The notes beneath the pieces are model-generated. The model saw nothing but the letters and a program-made list of their open reading frames with translations, did not search any database and was not told the origin of the DNA. A stretch of 64,000 bases of DNA, from contig NC_089498.1 in NCBI RefSeq assembly GCF_036850765.1, forward strand, positions 50,457,795 through 50,521,794, read 5' to 3'. Source of the stretch: Saccopteryx bilineata (Eukaryota > Chordata > Mammalia > Chiroptera > Emballonuridae). Every line of letters begins with the position of its first letter. Position 1 is the stretch's first letter. A program made the translations under genes and the position numbers. Positions 12,301-23,945 of the stretch are shown here, one piece after another.

Positions 12301-12785
12301 TACATTAGCTTCTTATGGCCACTGTAACAAAGTACCACAGGCTAGGTGATTTAAACAACATAAATTTATTTTCTTTCAGTTTTGGAGGCCAGAAATCCAA
12401 AATCGGTTTCATTGGGCTGCAGTCAAGGCGTCGAAAGGTCTCTGCCCCTTCCGGAAGTGCTGGGAGAGAAGCTGCTTTGGCCTCTGCTAGTTTATGGGAG
12501 CTGCCAACGTTCCTTGGCTTGTGGGTGCATTATTGCAGTCTGCCTCCTGGTCACTTTGCCTTTTCTTCTCTCTCTGTCAGATCACCCTCTGCCTTGCTTT
12601 ATAAGGAGGCCTATGATTTCGTTTAGGGTTTATCCTGATATTTCCCCCATTTTAACATCCTTAACTTAATTATACCTGCAAAATCCTCTTTATTTTGTTT
12701 TTTTTTGCCATATGAGGTAACATTCACAGAGTCCAGGGTTTAGGACATGAATATCTTTTGAGGGATCATTGTTCAGCCTACCTTA
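12301..12785 (-). mobile_element. MLT1-type MaLR solo LTR
   Basis: The landmarks follow the antisense MLT1 LTR: 'cactgtaacaaagtaccaca', 'ttttggaggccagaaatcc', 'gttccttggcttgtgg', 'ggtttaggacatgaatatct' and 'cattgttcagcctacc'. It is an ancient ERVL-MaLR long terminal repeat of about 485 bp, with no internal retroviral sequence beside it. The frames across it are not coding. Confidence 0.75.
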
Positions 12786-12789
12786 ATGA

Positions 12790-13555
12790 CAAGTAGAAAG
12801 AACTAGAACTTTCGGTCCGCTGTGTAGGAGCATGCTTAATTTCAACAATTCCACAACTGATGCTAAATTTCAACAATTCTCTAACTGTTCTGCAAAACAT
12901 AGATGCTAAAAATGTGAAAAATTTCCATGGCCAAACAGATTTAAGAGTTATTGAATAGTATATTCCCCTTTAAGGAAATTCACAATGTACAATGAAGGCT
13001 TTGAAAATTCCTGTGATAAAGAAAGCCGCTTCACTTTGTTGAACCCAGAATTCCTAGCCTTGGTTGATTATGAAACACTTCGTTTTAAAGGCTGTACCAA
13101 TTGACATGCCATGAAGTTCTCACAACATGCTTCAGGATGTCTTGGTTCAGTTACTTATTACCTGCTACTCTTTTGAAGGCATGGAGTATATCTTAACTGA
13201 TTTTGAATTACTCAATAACATAAACATACTTGTAATTGATTGGACAGAACAAATGATGACAAGTATACAAAATTAAATGATAATATATGATGGTTTTTAA
13301 CATTTCGGATGAGTTATAGAGGTCTAGATATGCTATGAGTTATGATAAGGGAGAATTATTCTGACAGGAAGTGATCTGAAGATACTTCACAGAGGAGGGG
13401 CCCCACTCCTCTAAGTGAAGGGGTAGCAGGGAGCAGCATGTCCCTGTGGGAACAAGTAACTTAGTCTAAGGAAGGCAGGCTCATCTGGAGAAAAGTTCCA
13501 GGGTGCTGTGGATTAGACCCAAAGGTTAGTCTAAGGAGTTTGGACTTGATTCTTC
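12790..13555. other. Unique non-coding DNA
   Basis: There is a short repeated phrase 'atttcaacaattc' near 12839 and 12868. No gene is recognisable. Confidence 0.4.
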
Positions 13556-13559
13556 AGGC

Positions 13560-13762
13560 CAGGGGTTGGCATACTATATATGGTCTATGGGCTAAATCCA
13601 GTCCTTTGCTTGTTTTTATAAATAAAGTTTTATTGGAATACAGCCATATTCATTTATTTACGGATTGTATGTGGCCATGTTGGTGCTTTAATAGCAGAGT
13701 AGGCTTGCAGGGCTTGAAGTATATACTGTCTGAACCTATATGGGAAAAGCCTGCCAACTCTG
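13560..13762 (-). mobile_element. Old hAT-Charlie miniature element (MER1 group)
   Basis: The termini are CAGGGGTTGGC and GCCAACTCTG. The interior reads 'ataaataaagttttattggaatacagccatattcattta', the hallmark of the widespread mammalian hAT element family with this antisense wording. It is well diverged and much older than the four hAT miniature copies elsewhere in the window. Confidence 0.75.
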
Positions 13763-14908
13763 ATCAGGGTAAGGGAGAGCTGTTGAAGGGTTTTGATTAG
13801 GAAGGTCTTATCCTCAGATTTGTATGATAGAAAGCTTCCTCTGGCAACTGGGTGGAGGGTGAATTGGCGAATACAAAAATTAGGAAGGGCAGTGGCCAAG
13901 GTAATTGGAGAGGAGGGAACAGAGTTACTTTGAACGATAGCCTGGGTGTGAGGTAAGGGAGACGGAAGAGCCAAGGATAACTTTTTAAAGTAAACTTTTA
14001 ATTTTAGAATAGTTTTAGATTTAGAGAAGAGTTGTGAATTTAGGAAGATACTACAGAGATTTCCTATGTTCCCAATTTACCCTACTGTTAACATCTGACA
14101 TTAGGATGGTCCATTTGTCATAACTAATGATACAATACTGTTACATTATTATTAACTAAACCTATATTTTATTTATATTTCCTTAGTTTTTTACCAAATA
14201 TCCCTTTTCTATTTCAGGAACCCTTTTCTATTTAGTTTTTACCAAATATCCCTTTTCTATTTCATTTTTGCATCCTATCTCCTTAGACTTTTAGGCTCTT
14301 AGACTGTGGCTGTTTCTGACATTATTTTTGATGACTTTGATAGTTTTGAGGGGTACTATTCAGGTGTTTTGTTCATTGTGCCTCAATTGGGATTTGGCTA
14401 ATGTTTTCATGATTAGATTGGCGTTACGGGTTTTTATGAGGAAGACCTCAAAAATGAAGCACCGTTTTCATCACATCTGCAGGATCGACATGAATTATTG
14501 CTGTTGATACTGACCTTGTTCAGTGTCAAGGTCACTGTAAATTTACTTTTTTTTCTACCTTTTCATATTTTACTCTTTGTAATGTAGTTATTATCCAGCC
14601 CACCCACGAGAAGTAGGGAGTTATGCTCCACCTTCTTGAGAGTGGATTATTACAATAAGTTATTTTGAATTATTCTGCACAGATTTATATATTCTCCCTC
14701 ATTCATTGATTCATTTATTCAATCAATTATATCAGGATGGACTCATGGCTATTTCATTTATGCTTTGGGTTATAATCTAATATCACATCATTTATTTTGT
14801 TGCTTGAGATGGGAGATCTTTCACTTGGCTCCTGTGCCTTTTGAGATGCTCTCTGCTGTGTGTGCGCGCGCACACATGTGCATTTTGTGACTCTGATTCA
14901 ATGGGATA

Positions 14909-15467
14909 CCATATTTCCCCATGTATAAGATGCATCTTTTTTCAAATAATTTGGGGTCTAAAAACTGAGTATGTCTTATACAGTGGTTGCATATTTTTTT
15001 ACTTTCATTTCCCACTTTTTCACGCTTGTTTTTGTGCTAATTGTTGAAGGCAGTGATTTATCAGACACAGATGAAGACAAGCTAATAGGTGGGAGTTTTG
15101 ATAGGGATAAGGAGTTGTATGAATTTTTTTTTAATTTTAATTTTTTATTTTATTTTATTTTATTTATTCATTTTTAGAGAGGAGAGAGAGAGAGGAGAAA
15201 GAGAAAGGGGGGAGGAGCTGGAAGCATCAACTCCCACATGTGCCCTGACCAGGCAAGCCCAGGGTTTCAAACCGGCAACCTCAGTATTTCCAGGTCAATG
15301 CTTTATCCACTGCGCCACCACAGGGTCACAGGAGTTGTATGAATTTTATGGTGAATAAAACTTGAATTCAGTAACTTTATGTAATACATTTTTTTTCTTC
15401 AAATTTCAGATCCCAAAATTAAGGTGCATCTTAAACATGGGCACGTCTTTTACACGGGGAAATACGG
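14909..15467 (+). mobile_element. Pogo-like miniature DNA transposon, copy M1, with SINE inside
   Basis: The terminal inverted repeats start CCATATTTCCCCATGTATAAGA and end GGGGAAATACGG. TA lies on both sides (14907-14908, 15468-15469), as expected for Tc1/mariner/pogo transposition. Inside, a plus-strand reading frame has an acidic stretch (residues SDLSDTDEDK near 15050) and, after the SINE, the tail ELYEFYGE with a stop at 15355-15357. Copy M2 carries the same tail, so both derive from one coding parent. The acidic C-terminus and the TA target suggest a pogo/Tigger-type parent, but the catalytic domain is absent. Confidence 0.75.
15128..15330 (-). mobile_element. tRNA-derived bat SINE, type C
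   Basis: Antisense copy with the right end matching the type C head and a (TTTA)n tail on the left. It carries an exact 17-base duplication GGAGTTGTATGAATTTT (15111-15127, 15331-15347). It splits the reading-frame remnant of the pogo-like element, so it is the youngest of three nested insertions. Confidence 0.92.
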
Positions 15468-15560
15468 TAGTTCAGGCTCATCCTGCATATTTCCTGCTGT
15501 AGCCATAGAATCAGCCAATTCTCTAAGAAACCATGCCAGAAATAATTTTGAAATTTCTGT

Positions 15561-17259
15561 CTTAGGGCTGCCTTCATGTCTCCCTCACAAACTCCTAGTC
15601 CTTGGATGAAATAAGGAACAAGGGCAGGGTCAGGGAAGTGGAAATCCAATGACGGGTTGGGCAGGGGTAAAAGTTGTAAAAGGAGGCAGAGGAGGAGGGG
15701 TTAGAGAAGCAGGTGGCCCACCTGAGTGTTGCAGTATTATGACCCCCCAGGTTGATGAGCAGGGAGAGTGGTCAATGTGCCTTTGTAAGTTAAGGAGAAC
15801 AAAGTTCGGGGTTAGGCAGTATGAGTCTGGCGGGAGTGAAGTGTTGGGAAGGAAGAGCAGTAGGAAATGAGGTTAGGGCTAGATGTGTTGGCCTAGAAAA
15901 CCAGGCCAAGTCTTTCTGACTCTGTGTTTGGCAGGAGGGGTGTGTAAAAGCTGATAAAAGCAGTGCTTTAGGGTAATTAGTCAATTACACACAGATTAGA
16001 TAGAGGGATTGGGACTTGTGGTTACTTCACTGGTGCCTGGAGGGATAGGGAAGAAAGGCAGGGCTCTCAAGGGACTGTTATTAACTCCCCAAAGATTTTT
16101 GCATATGCTAACTTTTTTCATAATGGGGAAAAAATAAAGAGGAATTAGTGATTAAGCAATCTGTTTGCTTACAAACAATAAACAAACAGTAAAAAAATAT
16201 AGTTCTTAAAATATGTATGCTGTCTTCTTATAATTACTAATGTGTATGGTTTCCTTTCCTTGGAGAAGAGTCAAAGGTGGGCTTGAGCTCCATCTAGCTG
16301 GAACGTCACACAAACCGTTAATGGAATATGAATTTTTAATTTGGTTTCCATTGGCTGTCTCCAGTCAATTTCAAAGTTATTCCTGTTGAACTTCCTGCTT
16401 TATCCTCATGTGGTGGTGGTTTTATTTGAAAAGTTGTGGTACTTCTGAGATAATTGGTGACAGACTCTGAGCTAAGGTTGTGTGGAGAAATTAATCTTGG
16501 AATATTTCCTTGTTTTTCACTGGTTACTGGCATTTTGAACTTGTCATTTCTTTTGCATATAACTAAGAGATAAATAGTACTATGTCTTAATCTACATGCT
16601 TTGTAAAAAGGGAAGTATATTTACCACATTAGTGGTAGGATCTGAACTTTTTAAAAATCACCCTGTTACTCCTGAAATGTTTTGGGACACGAATCACTGA
16701 TTCTGAAGTAGAATCCTGTTTTTTGTATTGCATTCAGCCAGCTTCAGACATTGTGATTCATGTGTTTGGTTCAATAGAAACAGTGAATAACCCTCCTGGG
16801 CTTTGTATCCACATCAGTGTCTTTAAAGGAGAGTGAATTAATTTAGTAAACCAGAGCGTCCTCATCTGTGTGCCAATGGGCAGGTTCCGGTCAATGAGGA
16901 GCCTCTGTTAGGCTCACTTCTAAACAGTGCTACCCACTCGGGAGTAGAAACAACTTTATTAAAGAGAAATTCAACTTATTTTTTATCTGTAAAATGAGGA
17001 TAAAAATATCTACATTATGAGGTTCTTAGGTGGTGTAAGGGATGGAAAGCTGTGTGTTCTAAGTAGTCTTTTGTTAGAATCTTATAAAAACCTCATCTCC
17101 GTGGGTTGTACTGCAGTGGCTATGCCTTCTGTTTGTTGCTAGAGTGCTTTTTTTTTTTTTTGTAAGCAAGTAAACCTTTTCTGAAGCAGAACCAAGAGGA
17201 AGGAAATCATTTGGGTTCCCAGGTCATCCAACCAATAGAATCATCAACCAGGGACACAC
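15561..17259. other. Unique non-coding DNA
   Basis: A G-rich patch lies at 15650-15870, and 16140-16210 is A-rich. No gene or bounded repeat is supported. Confidence 0.4.
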
Positions 17260-17270
17260 CAACACCTTTG

Positions 17271-17627
17271 TTTGTTTGTTTGTATTTTTCCGAAGTTAGA
17301 AGCGGGGAGGCAGCCAGACTCCTGCATGCGCCTGACTGGGATCCACCGGGCATGCCCACCAGGGGGCGATGCTCTGCCCATCTGGGTGTTGCTCTGTTGT
17401 GGTGGGAGCCATTCTAGCACCTGAGGAAGAGGTTATGGAGCCGTCCTCAGTGCCCAGGCCAACTTTGCTCCAATGGAGCCTTAGCTATGGGAAGGGAAGA
17501 GAGAGATGAAGAGAGGGAAGGGTGGAGAAGCAGATGGGTGCTTCTCCTGTATGCCCTGACCAGGAATTGAACCCTGGACTTCCACACACCAGGCTGATGC
17601 TTTACCACTGAGCCAACCGGCCAGGGC
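17271..17627 (-). mobile_element. tRNA-derived bat SINE, type A
   Basis: Antisense copy with the head at the right and a tail turned into (TTTG)n at the left. The flanks CAACACCTTTG (17260-17270) and CAACACCTCTTT (from 17628) form an imperfect duplication. It has fewer CpGs than the youngest copies and is shorter in the body. Confidence 0.88.
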
Positions 17628-17639
17628 CAACACCTCTTT

Positions 17640-18560
17640 CTGAATTCACAGTCTATAGACAACTGGAAAGGGGAAACATTTTTAAAAGCACTGTTGAGAT
17701 GGTGCTAGAATTTTAAGTGTGCTGGTGGGGCAGGCCATGATTCCCTTTGCTATTACAGAGCTTCTCCTTTTGAGGTAGGTTACGGATGTTCTACACGTGC
17801 TTCAGTGAAGTAGCTGCCTTGTCATCTTCAAAGCTAGTTGCTCCCCCCTTTTATTTTATTGAAAGTGTACACATGCTGCCATTTTCTTCTTAAAGTGACA
17901 GCAGCTACCAAGGCCAAGTTCATTTCGCTTCTCCTTTTCCCCTTTCAGACAGAAGCTAGGAATAACTTAATCAAATGAATAAACTGCAAATTGAAATATG
18001 AAGGTAGTTTCAATAGATTGAACACATCAGTGAAATAAATGGCACCCATTTCCCATTTACAAATGAGAAGGTGTTTGTAGCACGTCCTATTCCCTGGGGT
18101 TCATGGCATCTTTGGACTGAGCACAAGATACTGTGTGCCGTGAGCTCTCCTGGTATCAGCTTGGAGCCTGGGTATACTTTCTGTTCTTCCCTTTTCATTT
18201 CACAGCTTCAGAGCATTTCTCTAAAACTCCAAGACAGTATTTTAGTTGATTGTTGCACAAAGGATCTATTTGGGTTCTCTTGGACATTGCAGTTAGACCT
18301 GATACATTATCTATCTTAGCTTTTCAGCAAAAGTTTTTGATTTAAGCTCTCTGTTAAGGAAAATACTGGATGTGAGCAAAAAGTACACTTAGCTACAGCT
18401 GGAAACACATACAACTGAAGTGAAGAAGGCCCTTAAAGCTGCTCTCCTTCACTGGAACAAGAGGGGATCATGGTTAATAGAGCACTTGGATGTAATAGGT
18501 TGTAGAATTACCGTTTAGAGCTCAGCTTCCTATTCATGTGATGGGGTTTGCAGAGGAGGC
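17640..18560. other. Unique non-coding DNA
   Basis: No credible exon or repeat end is visible. Confidence 0.4.
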
Positions 18561-18569
18561 TTGGCTTCA

Positions 18570-18725
18570 TCTCCTCCAAGTCTCCTTGTGTAACCTTTCC
18601 GTGCTTCAGTTTCCTCACCTGTGAAAAGGGGACAAGATGACTTCCTCAGAGTTGTTTGGAGGATTAATGGTAAAGCACTTCAGACACTCATCACATTCAA
18701 TGAGTTACCTGATATTGTAGTTATT
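18570..18725 (+). repeat. MIR SINE fragment
   Basis: It has 'cttcagtttcctcacctgtg', 'aaaggggacaagatgac', a 'gttgtttggaggattaatg' block and an 'aaagcactt' tail, in MIR order. Confidence 0.75.
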
Positions 18726-18729
18726 ATCA

Positions 18730-18986
18730 CCGTATTTCTCCATGTATAAGACGCTCCCATGTATAAGATGCACCTTAATTTTGGGGCCCAAAATTTGAAA
18801 AAGAAAGGTATTACAGAACATTATTGAACTCAAGTTTTATTCATCATAAAATTCATACAACTCCTCATCCATGCAAAAAAGCAGGAAATGCAAGTAAAAA
18901 ATCTACAACCCCTGTATAAGATGCACCCAGTTTTTAGATCCCAAATTTTTTGAAAAAAGGTATATTTTATACATGGGGACATACGG
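18730..18986 (-). mobile_element. Pogo-like miniature DNA transposon, copy M2
   Basis: 257 bp, with ends CCGTATTTCTCCATGTATAAGA and CATGGGGACATACGG followed by TA. The left target base has changed (CA). Subterminal 'tgtataagatgcacc' occurs near both ends. On the minus strand the residues DEELYEFYDE precede a stop, matching the tail in copy M1 (14909-15467), so the coding parent lay in the opposite orientation here. No transposase domain remains. Confidence 0.75.
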
Positions 18987-18989
18987 TAC

Positions 18990-20370
18990 ATTCCTCCAAG
19001 TTATGTCAGCATTGTGAGCATATAAGACAATTGAGAAGTAAATATATCAGAACAAACACATACAAAAGAGTAGTTTCTTCCACAGAACGATCTCTACTGG
19101 AAAATCAGTACTGGTTTTGGTAGAGCTGCCCGTACAGGGCTTTTTGATGATGCCTCCTTTGGGATTTCCTTTGAAGGCCATGTAGCTGCATTCTTCAAAG
19201 GGTCCTTCTAGGGGCCAATCTTCTGTTACTTGAGTGAATGAGGTTTGATTTTTTTTTTTAAGTTAAAAGATATTTGTATTTAAGTCAAGTGAAAAAATAT
19301 TTTAGTTCAAAAACTACCTGTAAATTTTACTCTGAAGCATTGTCATCTGGCCAAACTAAGCAGAATTTTTGCTTTCAACATAGATATTATTTGGGGTCTT
19401 TGACTTTTGGGAGTTGGTAGTTTCTATCTACTTCCTGCTGGAGCCGCTGCTCCATGCCTGATTATTTTGTCCTCAAAACCCTATTATCCATCCTGCCTCC
19501 TCTGTAAGTGGAACATTAGTCACACTTTGTTTCTGGGGTTCATTCAAATGCAGGTCACAGTCGCTACAGAAACTTCTTCTCCCTGCCATCAGTGGGATTG
19601 GATTATTTTCTGCTTTACTGGCAGATTTGTTTTTTGTGCCAAACTTTTTTGTTCTAATGGTTGATAATTTTTGACAGCTAGATGTCTAACACGTATGTCT
19701 ATTCACCTTGACTTTTAAAAATAACTTGATGGAGGGCCAGTCCCAGGCCCGCCGTGTGGATGTGCTGAAGTGCACTGCCTCATGTCCCTGCTGTCCCCTC
19801 CCCTCCCGCGATTCCAAGTGATGTGAAAATCAGCCACAGACTTTAGAGTCTCTTGTTAAGTCAAGTTGCCAGCCTTGCTACAGAGTCAGTTTTTCCAGCT
19901 GAGCATAATGTAATGGAAAAATCTAAGTTTGTCTTGAAATGCTCACTGCTGTGCAGCAAGTCAACATGTGCTCTCCAAGATAGTTTGGGTGCGAACATTA
20001 TTCCCCTGTGCTGTCTGCATTGTGGCAGATCAGATTTGGTTGCCTAATGTCACTTGTTACAGTTGTTCAGATAGTGATCATATAGATACTGTACGTGTGA
20101 GAGGGAAGTGTTTCAAGTCTAAACCATGATATCTTCTTGCATTTGGTCTGAAAAGCAGGTATGTTGCATGTTAAAAACAATGAAAGTTGGGAGATTAGGA
20201 AACATTTTCCTTTTTTTTGTAATTGTTAACTTGCATGAATGGTTGCTAAAAAATAAAGAGAAATTGGGACTTTCTGAATAATACAGATCTTTGTGATATG
20301 TGTAATTTATAGAGAACATATAGCTTTTTATATTTTATGTAATTTTGTAACATATATACATCATATACAT
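18990..20370. other. Unique non-coding DNA
   Basis: About 1.4 kb with no identified gene or mobile element. Confidence 0.4.
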
Positions 20371-20378
20371 ATACAATA

Positions 20379-20488
20379 CAGGGTAGGGAAAAATAGATTT
20401 ACTGTTATTTGTATGGAAAATAATACAGTAATATGAGAATAAATTTTTCACATACTCACAACTGTAAACCTATTTTTGCCCACCCCTG
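20379..20488. mobile_element. 110-bp mariner-type MITE
   Basis: Ends of about 25 bp are inverted repeats: CAGGGTAGGGAAAAATAGA at the left and, read on the other strand, CAGGGGTGGGCAAAAATAGG at the right. A TA precedes the left end; the right target copy reads CA. The core reads 'tttgtatggaaaataataca'. It is far too short to code, so it was moved by a Tc1/mariner transposase made elsewhere. Confidence 0.8.
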
Positions 20489-20489
20489 C

Positions 20490-21140
20490 ATAATATACAT
20501 ATTATAGGTCATATATAACTTTATACATTTTATATACTACCTATATATAGCTTTTCTGTTTTCTCACAAACTTTTCTTTATGGCACTTTGCTTTTTCTTT
20601 GACTCATGTTATTCATAAATTCTCACTCCCTTGACCTCTTATTTTTATTTTTAGGTACAAGTATGCATATTTTCTGCACTAAGCCCAGATTTCTGGTATC
20701 ATAGAAATCCTAGTTTTTTTTTCTTTATTTCAATCTTCCGGTATCTCATAATCTGTTCTGAAACACATGTCTAAGAATTAAATGAATGGCAGCACTTCAA
20801 AACAGTGAATTTGTAAATAAACACATATACACGTCAGATCTTTTTGAATTTTTAAAAAAACTTTTAAAGGGGAATAATAAATGTACTTCCAGATATTTTT
20901 GGACACAGAGAACCTGGGAAATGTTGTTTACGCACTCTTATTGTATGCCATACAAGGCTTTGAAGTATGAAATGTGGAAGGGGTTTGAGGTATGAGAAGG
21001 GAGTGCCATTACCAGCAGTTTTCTTTCCCACATGGTCTATTTTGGTTTCTGGAACTTCAAAGCTGTGTCTTGAGAACCTGATGTTAGTGGTGGTGGCCAT
21101 GAGAGTATTTGAGGAAGAAAAATGGCAGTTTCTACCTGAG
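20490..21140. other. Unique non-coding DNA
   Basis: AT-rich with no supported features. Confidence 0.4.
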
Positions 21141-21159
21141 TGATTTGAGGACAAGGTTT

Positions 21160-21473
21160 TTTTGTTATTGTTGTTGTTTTCAGAGACAGAGAGAGAGACA
21201 GACAAAAACGGAGAGAGACGAGAAGCATCAATCATCAGTTTTTCATTGCGACACCTTAGTTGTTAATTGATTGCTTTCTCATATGTGCCTTGACCGTGGG
21301 CCTTCAGCAGACCGAGTAATCCCTTGCCCAAGCCAGTGACCCTGGGTCCAAGCTTGTGACCTTTGCTCAAACTAGATGAGCCTGCGCTCAAGCTGGTGAC
21401 TTCGGAGTCTCGAACCTGGGTCCTCCACATCCCAGTTTGATGCTCCATCCACTGCGCCACTGCCTGGTCAGGC
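21160..21473 (-). mobile_element. tRNA-derived bat SINE, type B
   Basis: Antisense copy. It has a T-rich tail, then 'gagacgagaagcatcaatca', the CTCAAGC modules, and the head at the right (ccactgcctggtcaggc). The duplication AGGACAAGGTTT lies at 21148-21159 and 21475-21486. Confidence 0.9.
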
Positions 21474-21489
21474 AAGGACAAGGTTTGAG

Positions 21490-22345
21490 ACGCGTGGACT
21501 CTTCCATCTCTGGATGCCAGCATCTTGAGCTTTTCCTATTAAAACATGTTGGCAGGAAAGAATCCGAAACTCTGAAATAACTGCCAATTTTAGTGCTTTC
21601 TTCCTAGGAGATGTGCATTTTAGCAGGAAAGAAAATGTCAGCTCCAGGAATTGAAGTCCTTTTTTTAAGGTGGTCCTTTTTTACAGTTTGGTTCTAGTCA
21701 TAACTTTTGGAGGCTCCACCCTGTCTCTCTTGACTGAATTTGAAACAAGCCTGTTTCTCCCAAAACTTCCCAGAGGGGGTGGCTCAGCCAGGGGCCCGCA
21801 TCTTTCCTACAGTTTCAATGATCTTGGCCCCATTTCCTGGTCTTGCGTCCAAGTAAGGCAACTTACAACAGCCTTGGGCATTTAGAGTATGACAGATGAC
21901 AAAGCAAGCCAAGCTAGGTATTCTCCATTCACATAGCCAGCCACTTTCAGGGAGAGCCTAGAGATCATCATACTTGCAGAGCTCTGAATGGCAGAATGAA
22001 TGTAAGATAGTAGATTTCTAAAGAAAGATGAAATTATGTTGATGCGCCATACATAAGGAGGCGTTGAAGTGCAAAGTCTTTACAAAATTCTCAATAGGAG
22101 GTTTTTAGTTGCTTGAATTAAGTTGTTATGAGAGATAAAAAATTTGCAGTAAGTGCTGTAATTTAGGAAATCAGAAACTTATATGATAATGTCTCTTCTG
22201 AAATAAGTCTTTACATGTGTAGCAGTATAACTATTATGAAATTTAACTAGATTGGAAAGCAGAAGATATAGGAAGTATTTTTGGTCTTATCATCTTCCAT
22301 TCTGTGATCCCCAGATTTTCCAATCTTAAACCTTCCTTAAGGTCT
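21490..22345. other. Unique non-coding DNA
   Basis: No gene or repeat recognised. Confidence 0.4.
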
Positions 22346-22349
22346 TCAA

Positions 22350-23060
22350 CCCTGGTGTGTCCAGCTGCCTTGTCGAGTTTCCACTTGAGTACGTCCTAAG
22401 CACTTTACTCAGAGCTGCCTCTTGGTCTGCCCTCTGTTGTCTCTTATATGCTCTGCCGCATCAAATCACTGCAGATTCTGCTCCCAGAGTTATCTCGGAT
22501 TCACCACTTCTTCCCATCTCCTTGCTGCCCTCCTGGTCTGGTCACTTGGGTGACCACAGATGCTCTCTGTGTTCACTGTGACTCTTCCATTCTCTTTATG
22601 AAATGGAAATCTAGTAATTCACATCCCCTCCCCTCAAAAATTAAAATAAGTAAACCCACAGCACTCAGCTTTTCCATAACTTCCTATGATATTAAATTGA
22701 AACCATAATTTTATAGCCTCAAAGTCCCTCATGACCTGGCTGTCACCTGCCCATCCCTAGCCGTCCCCCTATCCCCTCTGCCTCTCTGTGACCCAGCTGT
22801 GGTGGCTTGGTCTCAGTTTCTCTGAAATAGCATTGACTTCTACTTCCTCCTTTTAAAAATTTTGTTGGCTCTGTTCTTTTTTCAGGTGTCCCCTTAAATA
22901 CCCTTTAGTTAGGTAAACCCTGAGGTTAGAGACGGCCTTGTTGAATCATGTCTGTCCTGTTGGTAGTACGAACAGTTCACAGGTGTACCGCTCGTACCTA
23001 GCATAGTTTGGCAAATAGTAGACACTGAATGGTCGAGTGAAGGAATGAAAGTAGTGGTAT
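22350..23060 (+). repeat. L2 LINE 3' region
   Basis: The order of phrases matches L2: 'cagattctgctcccagag', 'agcctcaaagtccctcatgacctggc', 'cctctgcctctctgtgacc', then the 3' end 'cctagcatagtttggcaaatagtagacactgaatg'. It is ancient, with many substitutions and no usable reading frame. Confidence 0.65.
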
Positions 23061-23362
23061 TTATAAATATTTTAAGTGCTTCTAAAGACTCTGAGAGGTG
23101 GCATGTCTAGTATATATGTGCATAGATGCTCCACTCTTCTTACCTGGGCTCATGGCAGACATCCTTAATCTGTCACCACTTCCTTCCTGGGCTGGCTTTC
23201 GTAGTGCTACACTTTAGGCGGCTGTTTCTGGTCTACTGGTCTGTCTGAATTGGCATGTGGCATGAACTTCCTTGCCATTTCTAATCTAGCAGAAAAAGGC
23301 ATAGCATTTAGATGGTTAGGGTTCTTGTCTTGATCTTTAGACATGTTATGTAAACTTTTTAT

Positions 23363-23736
23363 TTTATTTTATTTTATTTATTTATTTATTTTTTAGTGAA
23401 AGAGAGATATAGAAAGGAAGAGAGATGAGAAGCATCAATTGGTTGTTTAAGTACTTTAGTTGTTCATTGATTGCTTTCTCATATGTGCTTTGACTGGGGG
23501 GCTCTGGCTGAGCCAGTGACCCCTTGCTCAAACCAGTAACCTTGGGTTTCAAGCCAGTGACCTTGGGCTTTAAGCTAGAGACCTTAGGACTCAAGCCAAC
23601 AACCATGGGGTCATATCTGTGATCCTACACTCAAGCTGGAGACCCTCCGCTCAAACTGGCAACCCTGGGGTTTTGAATTTGGGTCCTCAGCATTCCAAGT
23701 TGATGTTCTATCCACTACGCCACCGCCTGGTCGGGC
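23363..23736 (-). mobile_element. Type B SINE, older long variant
   Basis: Antisense, with extra 'ttgggcttcaagcc'-like modules not present in the 330-bp copies. It has a (TTTTA)n tail at the left and the head 'ccaccgcctggtcgggc' at the right. The duplication ACATGTTATGTAAACTTTTTAT / ACGTTGTGTAAACTCTTTAT is imperfect, as expected for an older insertion. Confidence 0.88.
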
Positions 23737-23945
23737 ACGTTGTGTAAACTCTTTATGCCTTAGTTTGCATACCAGTCTGCTACAAGTAATCAGATGGTAA
23801 GATATTCTTTCATGAGGATAAAGTAAGAAATATTGGAAAATGACCCAAATATAAAGTTGTATAGTTACATTTAATGTGCTTTGATATAACAGATATTCAT
23901 CTATGATGAACCACTTTTATATAGTGGCTAAAATATAAATTCTTT

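Larger units (their letters stand above)
13985..15560 (-). mobile_element. Old L1M fragment, interrupted at 14909-15467
   Basis: The sequence follows a diverged L1M 3' region: 'ttttagatttagagaagagttg', 'ctgttaacatctgaca', 'tatcaggatggactcatgg', 'gctttgggttataatctaat' and 'gttgcttgagatgg'. After a 0.56-kb pogo-like insertion the same L1 text resumes with 'ttcaggctcatcctgcat' and 'atagaatcagccaattctct'. The minus orientation is inferred from the T-rich composition. A 49-bp tandem duplication lies inside it at 14185-14265. Confidence 0.65.

Noticed and set aside
13985..15560. Novel gene spanning the pogo-like frame at 14971-15358
   Set aside because: The frame is a remnant of a DNA transposon extended by chance through an antisense SINE.
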